Source: Onchidella celtica (lineage: Eukaryota; Mollusca; Gastropoda; Systellommatophora; Onchidiidae). Taken from it: a DNA stretch of 64,000 bases. A model generated the notes under the pieces. The model was not told where the DNA came from. It ran no database searches and saw nothing but the letters and a program-made list of their open reading frames with translations. A program made the position numbers and the translations under genes. Positions 9,775 to 22,196 of this stretch are shown here, piece by piece (the first letter of the stretch is position 1; every line of letters starts with the position of its first letter). The stretch lies in the NCBI GenBank assembly GCA_963931925.1, contig OZ007569.1, positions 4,877,507 through 4,941,506 of the forward strand, in the 5' to 3' direction.

Positions 9775-12161
9775 GTTCTTCATAAAAGTCACAAGGTAAA
9801 CCAGTAGCGATTGCAGATAGGCTTACCTACTGACGTTATTCTGTCAGGACAGAGAGTTAAATTTCATGAGGCCGCAACATCAGAATTCTTAGCACTGCCA
9901 TCAGCATCAATGGAGAATGTTATTCTTCCAGTTTGATAATAATCTACATGGAAAGTGCGACTCTCATAGCACCGTTCTAACTATATCGAATAGTGCCTTA
10001 TTTTTTAATATGTTGCTTTCACCATGCTAAATACGAAAGAGGTTTTCCCTCTATGACAGATTTCCAAGGCCAGTGTACTAAAGCGAAATGTCTGTGACGT
10101 TAGTGACGGGGATCCAGAAAGCGGATCCCCTTGTCAATCGACCTCCTGCACCGCCCCGCATTTTAAATTTTGCTCATTGAATCCCCGTTTCGTTTTCTGC
10201 CCTATCGATCGTCAAACACCTGAACAATTCACGGCCTTTTATCTCACCAGTATTCAAAGGGTTTTTGTGGGATCACGCACGTAATACAACCGGAAGTGAA
10301 AATGATGTTTCATGCATCTTGCACGTGATATCTGCATATTCGAGTTGTTATTTTTTTTTAGCGTGACCATTTTAATTATTTCAAAAGGATCCATGAAACT
10401 GGAATCTGCGGGTGGCCTGGCGTGCCTAGGATTGTTTACAAACAGCGGGAAGGGCGTGGTCAGGGATTTTAAAACCTTGCCCGGTCAGAATGACCTTCAT
10501 GGTAAAGTTTCCTGTGGAGTACCAGAGTAAAGTGAATATCCTCAGCCTTTATGATTTTCCTGTTTCTTATTACCTACTCGAAACCTTGGACTGGTTTCAG
10601 GGCGGCATGCTTGAAAGAGTTGGTCTACATATTTCAGAACTCGGATAACTTGTTATGACAGTGGGGTGATGACATCACAGGGCGGTTTCAGAACAACACA
10701 ATCATATCCCTACATGATGTTGTGTCCTTGGGGGGAGGGGGTGGGGGGGGGGGGAAGGAGACACCGCCATGAAAACTAAGCCATTTCATCAGTTCCGTTA
10801 GGCTTTCAAGATCCAAAGTGCTATGGTGTAAGTAACAGAGGAATGAAACATATTTTTCATAGACGATTTGGGTATGATTCTGAGCCAGGCAACAAAGACA
10901 GTAGCATCAACAACGACATTCGATCGGTTTCCTTGCGTTACATTCTACACCGCATGTCGTCATCGAGTCGGCATATTTCTCAATATGCAGCCAGTGAGTC
11001 CAGATGTCAGGAAGGGAGAGAATCAAACATGCCAAACCCTACCCGTTTGATTGGTTGATGTACTTAAAAGTCATAGGCTCTGTTCAAACTAGCATCCAGC
11101 AGTCGCATGTCTTAAAGAAACTGACGCGCATTTTGGCGACCTGTAATTGAAATTCATCCAAGGTGAAGGTCCTCTATGTGAACGGGGGGAGGGGGGGGGG
11201 CTGTGTATGAATGGTTTTGTGTGTATGTTTGTGTGCGTAGATATGAGAGAGTGTGTGTGTGTATCACCGTTAGCTCTCGGTTTTGGGTAAATGGGACAGA
11301 AAGGCGTCACAACACCCCGGGTACTTGAGTTACCATAAACTCTGGATGACACCCAGCCTTAGCGAGCAGTTTGTGTCTCCTCTATGTCCTCCGTCCCCGC
11401 CCATCCAAACAACTTTCAGTCCCGTTTGTGAAAGGAAATGAATAAATCGCCTATTCAGTGGGTGTTGAAAAACATCCCGGGGGCAGTGAACTTCAGAGAG
11501 AGATGACAGTCTATTCTTCAGACTGCATGTGACTTTAGTTATGGGCAGGAAACCTGTTGCACCGCTGCGATGACTCTACGGAATTTCCGATTTTTCGGCG
11601 GAATGTGCCTTTAATATACCCCCCCCCCCCACCACCCTCCCCAAATAAAAGTACAGGTTATAATTATTGTTTGGATGTGGAGATTATCGCTAATCTGAGT
11701 ATTTTTCTTGTCTCTTACCACTAATTGTCCTCATGTAAAACTGCATACAACAGTGTGAAGGAGTTGAGCTTCAGTTGTTTAAAGATGGTAATTGTTCTGC
11801 ACACGACATATTTTTCCGAAAAACGTAATCATAGCGGTACTTTTTAACCCCATTGCCTCGCAAACATTCAGACTGAATTCTCTGCGAGCACCGGTTGTGC
11901 TCCAGGATTCCCTTTTTTATGCGAAAAAGTTGCGAAGGAAATAGAAAAAGTTACACCCATTTAGAAATGCGAGCTTTATGACATGATGTTTTTTTTCTTT
12001 TCATCTTTGTGTGTTTGGGAAAGAGTGAAACTGAGTCACTTGATCACTTCCTTGTTGGTTCTTCTGGACAACATCATTCAACGCTGATTGTTACGTGTAA
12101 TTATTATGTTTCGACAGTTTGATTGTTGAAACTAATGTATTCATTTTGTATTTCCCAACAG
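9775..12161 (+). other. ERR intron before exon 12162, no gene seen
   Basis: Intronic. It contains a small perfect inverted repeat (GGGGATCC / GGATCCCC, about 10108-10130), G-rich runs near 10730-10754 and 11184-11200, and a C run near 11619-11630. It ends in a good acceptor: a T-rich tract followed by CCCAACAG at 12154-12161. Confidence 0.7.
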
Positions 12162-12278
12162 GTAACATAGAATACTCCTGTCCCGCCAGTGGAGATTGTG
12201 AAATCACCAAGCGGCGTCGGAAGGCATGCCAAGCCTGCCGATTTCAGAAGTGCCTCAGCGTGGGCATGTTGAGGGAAG
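12162..12278 (+). CDS. Estrogen-related receptor exon: second zinc finger
   Basis: An internal 117-bp exon encoding the second zinc finger of a nuclear receptor of the estrogen-related (NR3B) type, an orphan, constitutively active transcription factor that controls energy metabolism. It reads [20 protein letters not shown] and then [20 protein letters not shown]. The four zinc ligands follow C-x5-C-x9-C-x2-C, and [11 protein letters not shown] is the recognition-neighbouring helix. The match to ERR is much closer than to estrogen receptors, whose finger begins differently. The acceptor is CCCAACAG and the donor is GAAG/GTGAGT. Both ends are phase 1 (a split Gly codon each time), as in other ERR genes, and the exon joins in frame to 55954. 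The D-box reads Pro-Ala-Ser-Gly-Asp where vertebrate ERRs have Pro-Ala-Ser/Thr-Asn-Glu. The first-finger exon is not in the window. Confidence 0.94.
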
Positions 12279-15200
12279 GTGAGTACCTCTTGACTTTCTC
12301 TCCGTGTGCGGTCAGATCTTTGTACAGACTGTGGTGGCTGAAGTGGAATACTGCAGCATCCTGAGCACAGCATTGGCTAATTTCATTAGAAATAACCCAG
12401 TAACACTTCCACGAGGGAGATATTTCTTGTGCTATTCTACGATCTTGAACAACCAAGACATTATTATGATTATTTCAAACCCGTATTTTTCTGCTTTTCT
12501 GAAAATATTTAAAGAAAAAAAAATGTGAGTGTTGTTCGCTTTTGAATAACGTGCAAAAATGTCATGTCAGGATGACATGGGATGCTCAGAGCGGTATCCA
12601 TTTCATAACACAGTGTAATGCCATAATCGAATCTCACGTCAATGATAGTCTTTGCCAGCGTCAAAATATGGCATTGCCACGATAGTTTGACGTGAATGCG
12701 TATGTATCTCTGCTCTTCATTTAGCTACGTTATCTGTCATATTGTATTCATGTAATCTAGACACGCTAAACATCGAGTTGGCTCGAGGAAATGTTATCTT
12801 GTCATGAACTATTGGATTTCTGATAATGTCACGTCTGAGCATTTCGATTGTTCCTGCGGAAGTTCCAATCTCTGGATTTATTATCCTCTCCCCTCACATA
12901 AATGTTGTCTTTGCTGCCAACAATCTCAGTTATAAATAAATTCATGTGTCATTGAGAAACACACACAAGATGTTAGCCAAATTCTGAAGGAAATACCGAG
13001 TACACGTTGTTTTACAAAAGAGCTTCACAGAAAACGATTTTACTACATAATTTTATGCGTAGACGATCACTTACATGTTACAGAAAATAGCCGTATATAC
13101 ATACAATAGCCATGGGTCATGATATAGTTTGCTGGACGCGATGACATAGTCTTACGTGGCTTCATGTAGACTTTCGAGATGTTTAGCTGTCTCTCTGCCT
13201 GTGGCTGAGAATATCCCCAGCCGGTTGGAGCAAATTGCATGAAGGCATTATCTTTATGAGACACTGTTAGTAACAGTCACGCACACAGCATATGGCCGGT
13301 GGAAATGGATCGGATTCTGTCATAAGTTCTGCCACCGGGCACAACTCTCCTATTGGGCGTTGCTAACAGCGAAAGCTGGGCAAAGTTAATCGTTGATTCC
13401 AAGATGACTACATTGCATTTGTTACGAGAGGCCTGGTCAGGAAATCTGGAGCATGTAATCCTTTAGGGAAGAGAAAAATTGGGACATCTGATCATTTACG
13501 TGTTAGTATCCGTGACAGGGTTATGTCATACTACCACAACCACTAGTAATCGTCTAGAGTCGGCCACAGATGGAAACTGTCCAACTGAACAATGAGTGCA
13601 GTATCAAGACGCCTAGTATCTGTTGTGTCCCTCTCCTGTGGCGTTGATGACACGAGAATTTGACACGCATAGCACACACGAGGCAAGCTAAAGTACATTT
13701 GTCTCCGTCATTGTTATTGCGCCAGTAACACAATCCATAATTGCTTGTAATTGTGTGTGTGAAAAAAAGAAATAAGTTGCAAAATGTGTAGGAATGCTCA
13801 AATGTCACACTGTGGATTCATTGATTGCGGCCTCCAAATATTGCGGTCAGCCATGTTTATGGTCAACATTACGCGGTGCCTTATTTACTTCTGCCGATTT
13901 GCTCTAAATACTTGAGTGATCGGAAAGACAGGTGGTAATCACAGAGCTAGGCCATCAAGCTATCATGGTAATAACGTGTCTTTAATAACATTTTCTTTTC
14001 TGATGTGCTGATGAAGAAAGCGATGATCAGAAAGTTGATGTAATGGGTAATTTGAGGTATTGTTGGGATGAGATCTTCATTAGTTCAAGTTGTGCTCAGA
14101 AATTTGGAAAAAGCGTTCTTTTCCATCACCCACCTACCAAATACACAGGCAGACTCGCAGCGGTACTGCCAGAGCAAGAAGTGTTTAGAGCAACCAAACC
14201 GTTGATTCGGAATTCACAGCCGAGACTTTGTACAAATGAGTCTTGCCATCCCGGGGCTTAAGTGCACACAGCAAGATAATATCACGGTTGGCTTGGTTGA
14301 TCGGTGTATGATCTGTTCTGGCGTCGAATTGGTAAAAAGTAAACGAGCATTCTTTGGCAGCGGTGATAAAATGTAGGCCTAGTTATTGCCACGACCTCGT
14401 TGCCGAGAAAAGATTCTAGAACAGACAGACAGACAGTTATGTGTTTTTGTCTGCTCTTTCGTCACGCCAGATTGACTGAACTAGACTTAGCAGGTCAAAT
14501 TAGCGTGATGTTTAAGGTCATGGTTGTACGAACTGCGTATGAATTGAAAGAGTTAATGGGTACATTAGGATTTGGGTTAATGACCCTACACACAGCACTT
14601 TCAGATACTGTTTTATGGAAACTTCATTTATTGAATTGGCTGTAGTTGACGGGTTGTTCAGATTTGTGGGGGGAGGAGGAGGAAGATGTAGGGACCGCGT
14701 TAGGAGGAAAGACATGATCGGCCTAGAGAAGAAAGAAAAACATAATTCACCACCAAAAGGCCATCCTACAGTAGAATGGATAGTCATAGGGATGTGAAGT
14801 CCGTCACGTAGCCTTTCTTCCAGTTAAAATCAGATTAAGTCTGTGATTCTATTTTGATATACAGGGAAAATAAACCACCAGGGGATCGATCGACCTTGAG
14901 CTATTTTGTCCAGTATGTCCTCATTTTTACCCGACTTAGATTGGCTTATTTCAGTGTGTGGGAATCTTCATTTTGTCCTTGCAGTTTGGCATTGCCTGCA
15001 GTTTGTTTACTCTGTCACATCTTCATCAGTTGAGTGCTGAGATTTTTGTTTACATTTTGTCGTTACATATATTGTGTCAAGATACTGACAGCATTATCTG
15101 TCCAATGATCTGGGCTGCTTGTTACGTTTTAAGTGCACAGAGTTCACAAATATGCCGGATAGCTGTAATATTGTAACATCGAGTTTGTTCATTTATTCTG

Positions 15201-18200
15201 AAATTAGAAATTGGGTTTGTTTTACTTTTGTACACAGTATCATAAAATTATGCATGGCTATACAGCGGCTGAATCCTTGATGAAAGACAGAGAGCGTCAC
15301 GAGAACTCACACCGGTTACAGTGAATAAGCGAACGACCGAGTTATTATTGGTTGAAATAAGACGAAAATTACTCTCTAGCCTTTTAATTGCGATTCAAAC
15401 ACCCCATTAGATTTTTCCCCCAGCCTGTTTTTGGGGCCAACTATTCATGATATTAAATGGGACTTCTGAAGTGGAAATATTAAGATTTAATGGATGTTAA
15501 TATATTATGTCGAAATGTTTACCTTTTTGAGGTACGCACTTTTGCGCATTAAGTAAACAGGTATAACAACTACAGTGGAGAGGCATGCATGGATAAGATT
15601 ACAAAATGATTCCTCGAGTTTTATTTCATGAATGGCAAGGGCTGAGATACAACTGCTTTATCATCATAATCTGTTAAGAGTTTGTATGTCATTTACTACA
15701 CAAACAGGATATCCTGTTGTCGGATTTGATGTTTCTCTCCTGAAGGAGGAGGCATTTTTTAATGGAGTAAATATTGTAAAATGATGTTGGAATATAGGAT
15801 GTACTTTAGTCACATTTATTTACAATTGTAGGAATAGCTTGACCCCGTTGTTAAACACATAAAATTATTTGAGAAAAAGGTTTCACCTTACCCTATTGTC
15901 GTACATTTGATTAGACCCAGACATAAGCCCATTTTGATGCGAAGATCGGACTTTATTCTAACTGTCTATGGATTTTAAAAGAGAAAAGTATGGAAATTCG
16001 TGAATATTCCATTCTTATAGCTTTAGCCGGGCGCTGAACAAATTTGCCTATATTATGTTATTATCTTGTATGCATTGCCGACATAATAATATGATTATGT
16101 TGGCATAATTTTTCTTGGTCTTGGATGTCATGCTTCAGAACCTGGTAAAGTGGTATAGATTAAGGGTGAAATGAAATTTTCCCGATCATAATCACCATTG
16201 ACATAGCTAGCCATGACTCACATAGAATGATGAAAGAGTGCTATCTCGCTCGGATATTGTTTATGTCACTTGGTGCTGGAAGAAATTCCAGTCCAGTAGA
16301 TACAATTGGAGACGACATAATTGTGTGGGATTGAAGGCTGCGTCAGGAACAGGCTTAACAAAGAAGGCACGGACAAGTCGTGTGTCATCCCGAGTCGGAT
16401 GAGCGAGAAGGGAAAGCTTCAGTGTGTGATGTTATGTCATCGATCTCAATGACTGTCGTGTCTTGGGTTATTGGCGCACTGAGAAGCCGGATGACACAAG
16501 TTATAAGCCACTTAGTGTCAATCATTCACACCTTATTGTTCCTTCTCAAAGCAGCAAACGGACAGGCTCAGCTCGCTGGGCGTTTGCCATGTAGTAATTT
16601 GAAATAAATACTAGTGATAATGATTATGTGAATTATGGCAAGGAGCAAAAATCTGTAAAAGTACCCGTCTCCTCCCCCAAGTTGTTGATAATAATTTTAC
16701 TCCGGCTGACAACAAAAAGTATTGCATCAGGGCCTGTGGAAATCAGTAGATGAAATATCTCAAAAGCGCCGCATGAGTTTGTCGACAACCGCTGGTTTGC
16801 CCTATAGAGGTTTCTACCAGTGCACAAACGTGCATTTTTCGACTTACGACTTATGGCTGGTGGTTTTAAAGCCTTCCGTGGGTGCCTCGTCGTTCTTTAT
16901 TTCCTTCATTTTTACTACAGTCATGAAATCGCCGTTCTTCACTTTATCCTTTTTAGATTTTGTTGGTTGGTTAGCCGGGCTGTCGTTTTAGTTTTCTTTT
17001 ACTTGAAGTCGCAGCAGTATAGTGTCGGCTCACATGTGTGGCTCGCGTAAAACTTGAGAGCCCAGACAAGCGCAAGCAGAGAATGTCAGCAGGAGCCCTG
17101 AGGGAAATCTAGTAATTTGACCGATCACACGCCGCAAGCATGCTTCCACAAGTTAAGTTTTAGCTCCAGTTTACAGGGGATTTGTCTGCATGACAGGAAA
17201 TATCGAACGCCCCTCTAAGCGGATACGCAAGTTAATATTCTTGAAGACCTCCCTGTCTTCGCACTTTTTAACTGAATTTTTTACCCGGCAGATCTTTATT
17301 GGAAGCGGTGGTGTCCACATGAGTCCGATGCCGCTAACGTAAAGATGTATGGCGTCTTTATGTGTTTTTACCGTGGGTGTTCGCCGTATCTCTGTCCTGT
17401 TCTATTCTCATATCCTCCACTTCTTTCTGTCGTTCCTCTTTGTGTCCACTCTTCCCTTCTGTCCTGCCACTCGTTTACTTTCCATCTATTCGTCTTTCCA
17501 CTTTCTTTCCCCCTTTGAGTCCCAGCCAAGGATTTATCCCTAATTTCTCCATGCCAGCTGTCTCATTCAGCTTAGCGGACGATCCTTTATTGTCCCGATA
17601 CCAACTGGCCATGAGTCGCAAGCCCGAACAGGATGTGACGTCAGCATCAAGGGAATGTAGATCGGTACATATGGATTCGTTAAAGATAACGAATGTGGCG
17701 GGGGTTTCCCCGCAGTTCAAGCCACGCCGAGTCTAGATAACACTCATTCATTTATTTATTACTAGCTGAGGTCCCCGGCCCAGCCCGGGATAAATCGGTT
17801 TTACATGTTTGGGCATAAGTTATCATTGTCTATCAGTTCATGCCAAATGCTGGTCATACATTGGAGAGGGATTTTGCGCACCACGAATAGCTGGATGTAA
17901 GTGAGGTAGGGGAAGATAAGGGGGGGGGGGTACTGTGGCAAGATTGTAGCAGTGGCAGGCTTTGTTGATGTTCTATGACGCAGGTTCCTGTGTTAGATCT
18001 TTCCGTTTATTGAGATGTTTTCAGTGACAAATAGCCGGGGAGCCAACTTCTACCTAGTGAGATTGGTCTTTCATATCTTTCCTTGTGCATTTCCTCATTT
18101 CCATCCCCCGTATTGCCCCCTTCTCCCAGCCTTTTGCAGTTCAAGGACACAAATAGACACTCTGTATACGTGCCGGAGTGAAAATGAGCACCCTCTCTTT

Positions 18201-18900
18201 CCCCTCCCCTGTGCTCTCGGACCACGTCAGATTCCCGACCAGATCAGGCCTGACCTCAATTTCCCCCCTGTCTTCAGGCCTGGCAGTTTCCCTTTTGTTT
18301 ATATGACAGGGGATCTGGTCTGCTCTCTGATGCTTGTGATGAGCGAAACTTCTAAATTTGCTTCTGTTCTTGATTTACATTCAAATTACAACTTTATGGA
18401 ACGTTTGCCTGGTGTTTTTTGTTAGCTCTGTTTCTTGATGTTTTCTTACGTTATTTTGGTTTTCTATTGTTGTCGCTAACGTCATGTAGGCGGCAGTTTC
18501 AGAACTGACCATCGGACCCATTAAAATGGTTTAAACATCTCATCTCATCTCGACATACTCACAACCAAAGACTACCTAAGATGTACGACTGAGAGGTCAG
18601 AAGTGTGTGAAGTTGTATGTCTTTGTGTCTATCAGGTCTTTGATTATTGTTAATGCATGTGAAGAAGAAAGATATGACGGCATTTCAAAAGAATTTCAAT
18701 CATTGGTACTTATTATGAGACACCCGGGGGCAGCTCTTCACGTGACCCGGCACCTGATTCAAATTTAAAGTCGCAGGTCGTTAATTGTTTCAAGCTCTGG
18801 ACACTGTCATGTCGTGATAGGAGTTTTGACACCCCCCCCCTTCCACCCTTTTTAAAGGAAACAAAACACATCTGGGATGGGGTGGGTAGAGGGAAAGAAT
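12279..18900. other. Intron stretch without recognised gene
   Basis: AT-rich intron. Minor structures are an inverted repeat CATGTCA/TGACATG near 12561-12577, a hairpin near 16078-16103, a pyrimidine-rich block at about 17380-17520 and a GC-rich dyad at 17760-17800 (see findings). A G run lies near 17922-17930 and a C run near 18832-18840. No ORF here looks coding. Confidence 0.6.
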
Positions 18901-19290
18901 GGTCACCTGTCACCTGGTCACCTGTCGGCTTCATCGTCATCGATGTTAGCTGCTACAGTGGATGTCACGACAAAATCTCCTCCACCCAATCCTGTCCTTA
19001 GCTTTCCTAGTTAGTTCACTTATTTCCAGCTGGCTGACTTTCTTGATGTTATCGTGATATGTAATGGGTGGTCTTCCTTGTTTTCTCTTTGTTTCTGTCT
19101 TTCCTTGAAGGATTGATATCATAAGGGCCGTGCTTTTGTTTCGGGCCGCGTGGCCGATGTATGCAAGTCTTCTTTTATTTATTTCAGGTGTTATTCTTCT
19201 GGTGGTGCCAAGCTGTTCTAAGATGCTTGTATTTGTTCTCCTTTCTGTCCAACTTATTCTGAGTAGCCTTCTGAAAGAATGGTAGAAAGA
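18901..19290 (-). mobile_element. 5'-truncated LINE fragment, RT C-terminal end
   Basis: Read on the minus strand, a frame open for more than 100 codons encodes the region after the RT domain typical of jockey/RTE-like LINEs. It begins with RRLLRISWTERRTN, continues through INKRRLAYIGHAARN and KRKQGRPP, then AKDRIGWRRF, and stops at a TAA at 18948-18946. A short 3' UTR and a tail of about three CAGGTGAC-like units (18901-18925) follow. The RT core and endonuclease are missing, so this is a 5'-truncated copy. It has few or no disabling changes over the retained part, yet it differs clearly from the LINE at 5465-9761, so at least two LINE families have inserted in this gene. The 5' limit near 19290 is approximate. 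Confidence 0.8.
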
Positions 19291-20036
19291 AATCAGGCAA
19301 TAGAAACGGGTTAGAATTAGTGTGGAACAAGAATTATCACATTTATTCTCAAGTATGAGATCAAGCAGGTTGTGCTAGGGACATTTAAATAAAATTAATA
19401 AACTGTCGTCTCCCGCTTCATAATTATATCTGTCCAAACGCACAGCCAGTGATAACCTGTTCATCCCTGGCAGAGAATGGAAAAACGTTGGAGAGGGGAG
19501 ATCAAATGAAACTAGCTGTTTGAAGAAGATTGCAGAATTTTCTGAACTGGTTTTTAAACCATTGCAATTAGAAGGGAAGTGAGAATGCAGGAGATATTGC
19601 TAATTTTTCACCACTTAATAATGTAAGTGCAGTAAGTTGTGAAGTGGTTAAATATTTGCTTTATCGTGTGGGGCACTTGGCACTTTAGACTGGAGAATGT
19701 GAAATCTGATACCTCGCGAGGGGTACAGTGTCTTTTATATTTGCTTTAAATGATGCGGACTTCCAGGTGTCGAGACACATGGGGGGGACATTTTACTGTT
19801 TATTGTCCAGCAGTGGGCAGTTGTGTGGGGGGTGACGCCGGAGAGACCCCTGGTGATGAACGCCAGTTTGTATGAGGAAAAGAATGGAATGTGGCCAATG
19901 TCGTTTCTTTAATTGGCATTTTGGCGAGATCTGTGGCACCTGATCTCTGACTGTAAGGCAAGACAGTACAAAATTGGGGGTAGAAATATTGCATGACAGT
20001 TTTTTTTGTTAGAGCGCGCTGGACGTATGTCCCAAC

Positions 20037-20040
<4 letters not shown>

Positions 20041-20074
<34 letters not shown>
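20041..20074. repeat. (GA)n microsatellite
   Basis: Seventeen uninterrupted GA units. Confidence 0.95.
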
Positions 20075-20079
<5 letters not shown>

Positions 20080-22038
20080 CTTCGAATACATTAAAAAAAC
20101 AACAGCATAAAATTAAAAGACACAATCCTGCTTCAGTGAATACCCACAAAACACGGCTTACTTGACGTTCTGGCTTACTTGACGTTCTGCCTTCGTCTGT
20201 CGCTGAATGGCCGTTATAAAGTTGTTGTGTAGAACAGTTCTGTGTGAGCAAAGAGTGAGCGGACAAAACACGCTCAGCATTTTTGTAATGAGGGAAGAAG
20301 AAGGCTATGAGTTACCAAGATTAAGAAGGAGAACCTGGAAAGAGGTGAGAGACAAACGGTGAGAATGTTTTTTACAGCCTTCGTAGACACGGTTTTCTTC
20401 ACCTTCCATTTTCACTGAATGTGTAGACCAGGTGCATAGCCGAAGAAGACACTATGCCTGCGGATCCATGAAAGAATTATTTTCTGACGTGGATCCGCAA
20501 CACATTTTGTCATTTCTGAAGCAGTTCGAACTCTACAAGTCGATGTAACAGACTTTTATCATATTTACAAAAGTCATAGACATACATTACAGTTATACAG
20601 GTCTCTTTTCCCGTTAGATCATTAACTTCACTTTTATCTGATCTTACCTGTAGGCAACTGAGGGCTGAAAGATAGCCCAAAGAGAGAGAACGAAAAAAAC
20701 CATGAGAGGCGCAAAGTGGCCGATATCTTGCCGACGTGCCGTTAAACTCAGACTCAAACTCACCTTCCAGTGGATGGAGAGAAGGATGAGATGTGAGAGC
20801 GTATGAAAACGAAGAAGACCAGGAAAAGAATGTGAGACAGATGGCCAATGTACTTGTTCGTTCTCCATACTTTCTGTCATCTTCACGGTCGATTGCTCTG
20901 AGATTAGATTAAGCATTCGAGTACATCCTGTGCCGAGCGTAATCGGAAGTTCCTTGTTTAGGTCGTCCAATGCGGATTGAGGGGGGGGGGGGGTGACATC
21001 TCACATCTGAATATACTCGCTTGCCGAGTGCAGCGAATACAAGACTGTGACTGTCTGGCAGCAACGATTCCACCTACGGCTTTTTTCTTGCAATAAAGTC
21101 AGGATCTTCTCTCCAGGCTTCCCCACCCTCTAGCTGGTCTTTAAAGTGTTTGCCCCCTTTCCCTACCCCCCCCCCTTATTTTAAAAAAAAATTCTTTGAT
21201 TCAGTTAGTTTTCTTTTATTTTTTAACCAGTTTACAATAGCTTGTCCAGATGGTCATGATTGCTCTTGGTCTTTGGGACTTCAGATTTATAGTCATTTCC
21301 ATTTAATCAAAAAAGGGTAGAAACTGCTGTAAATGAAACTACGCGGGATCAGCGGGTATTCTGGAAATAAAATTATTCTTGGGGTATATTTAATTTAAAA
21401 CCTCTTGAAAAATTCCTATCTTTTGCCTGCAGGCGCTAAGAGCACACGTCATGTAAGAGCTTCGGTACTTTTTCTTCGACTTTTACCACACATGGTGCGA
21501 GAACAAGGTAGGATGACAGTGGAATGAAGATACAAAGAGCACATCTCCACACCAACTTCTTGCGATGCTTACAATGTGTTTGTGTCAAGACCTTCTATGA
21601 CCCAGTTACCTTTCGATTTTCCATCAGTGAATGATAGTTATGCGCCACCAGCTCTGCTTGCACATCCTGCTAGTCTCTTAGAGACAGGCGAGTTTCGTGT
21701 GAGCAGTTATCGTTGACGTTCGTCGCCCTACACACCTTGTCTCGCGTTTCACTCCCGTCAGAATTTGATGGCTTCTAACATTTGGGTGGCATCTGTCTGA
21801 AAGGTGATAGATGTATTTAGCGTATTTCAAATGTTTCCATCATACATGGGTAAATAGTAAATAGAGCGACAGATGAAGTGAGCGGAGAACGACAGTTCAA
21901 GTTAGAGGTGATGTTGAAGTGGCGTGGCTCTAATATCAGATCACATACACGTAAGGTCAAATGTTTCACAGCACTAGCAGCTGGAGGAATGTTTTGGTTG
22001 TAGGCAGTATAAAGGTATATGTATGTATCTGTAACTGA

Positions 22039-22067
22039 TTAGATAGATAGATTAGATTAGATTAGAT

Positions 22068-22119
<52 letters not shown>

Positions 22120-22196
22120 CGGATAGATAGATAGACAGATAGACGGATGGATGGGTGGGTGGACGGACGGACGGATGGATGGATGGATAGATAGAT
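22039..22196. repeat. Compound GATA/GATTA/GGAC/GGAT array
   Basis: AGATAGAT units pass into GATTA pentamers, then a longer GATA array with GACG and GGAC/GGAT variants, then GATA again. The order suggests stepwise point change and re-expansion. Confidence 0.95.
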
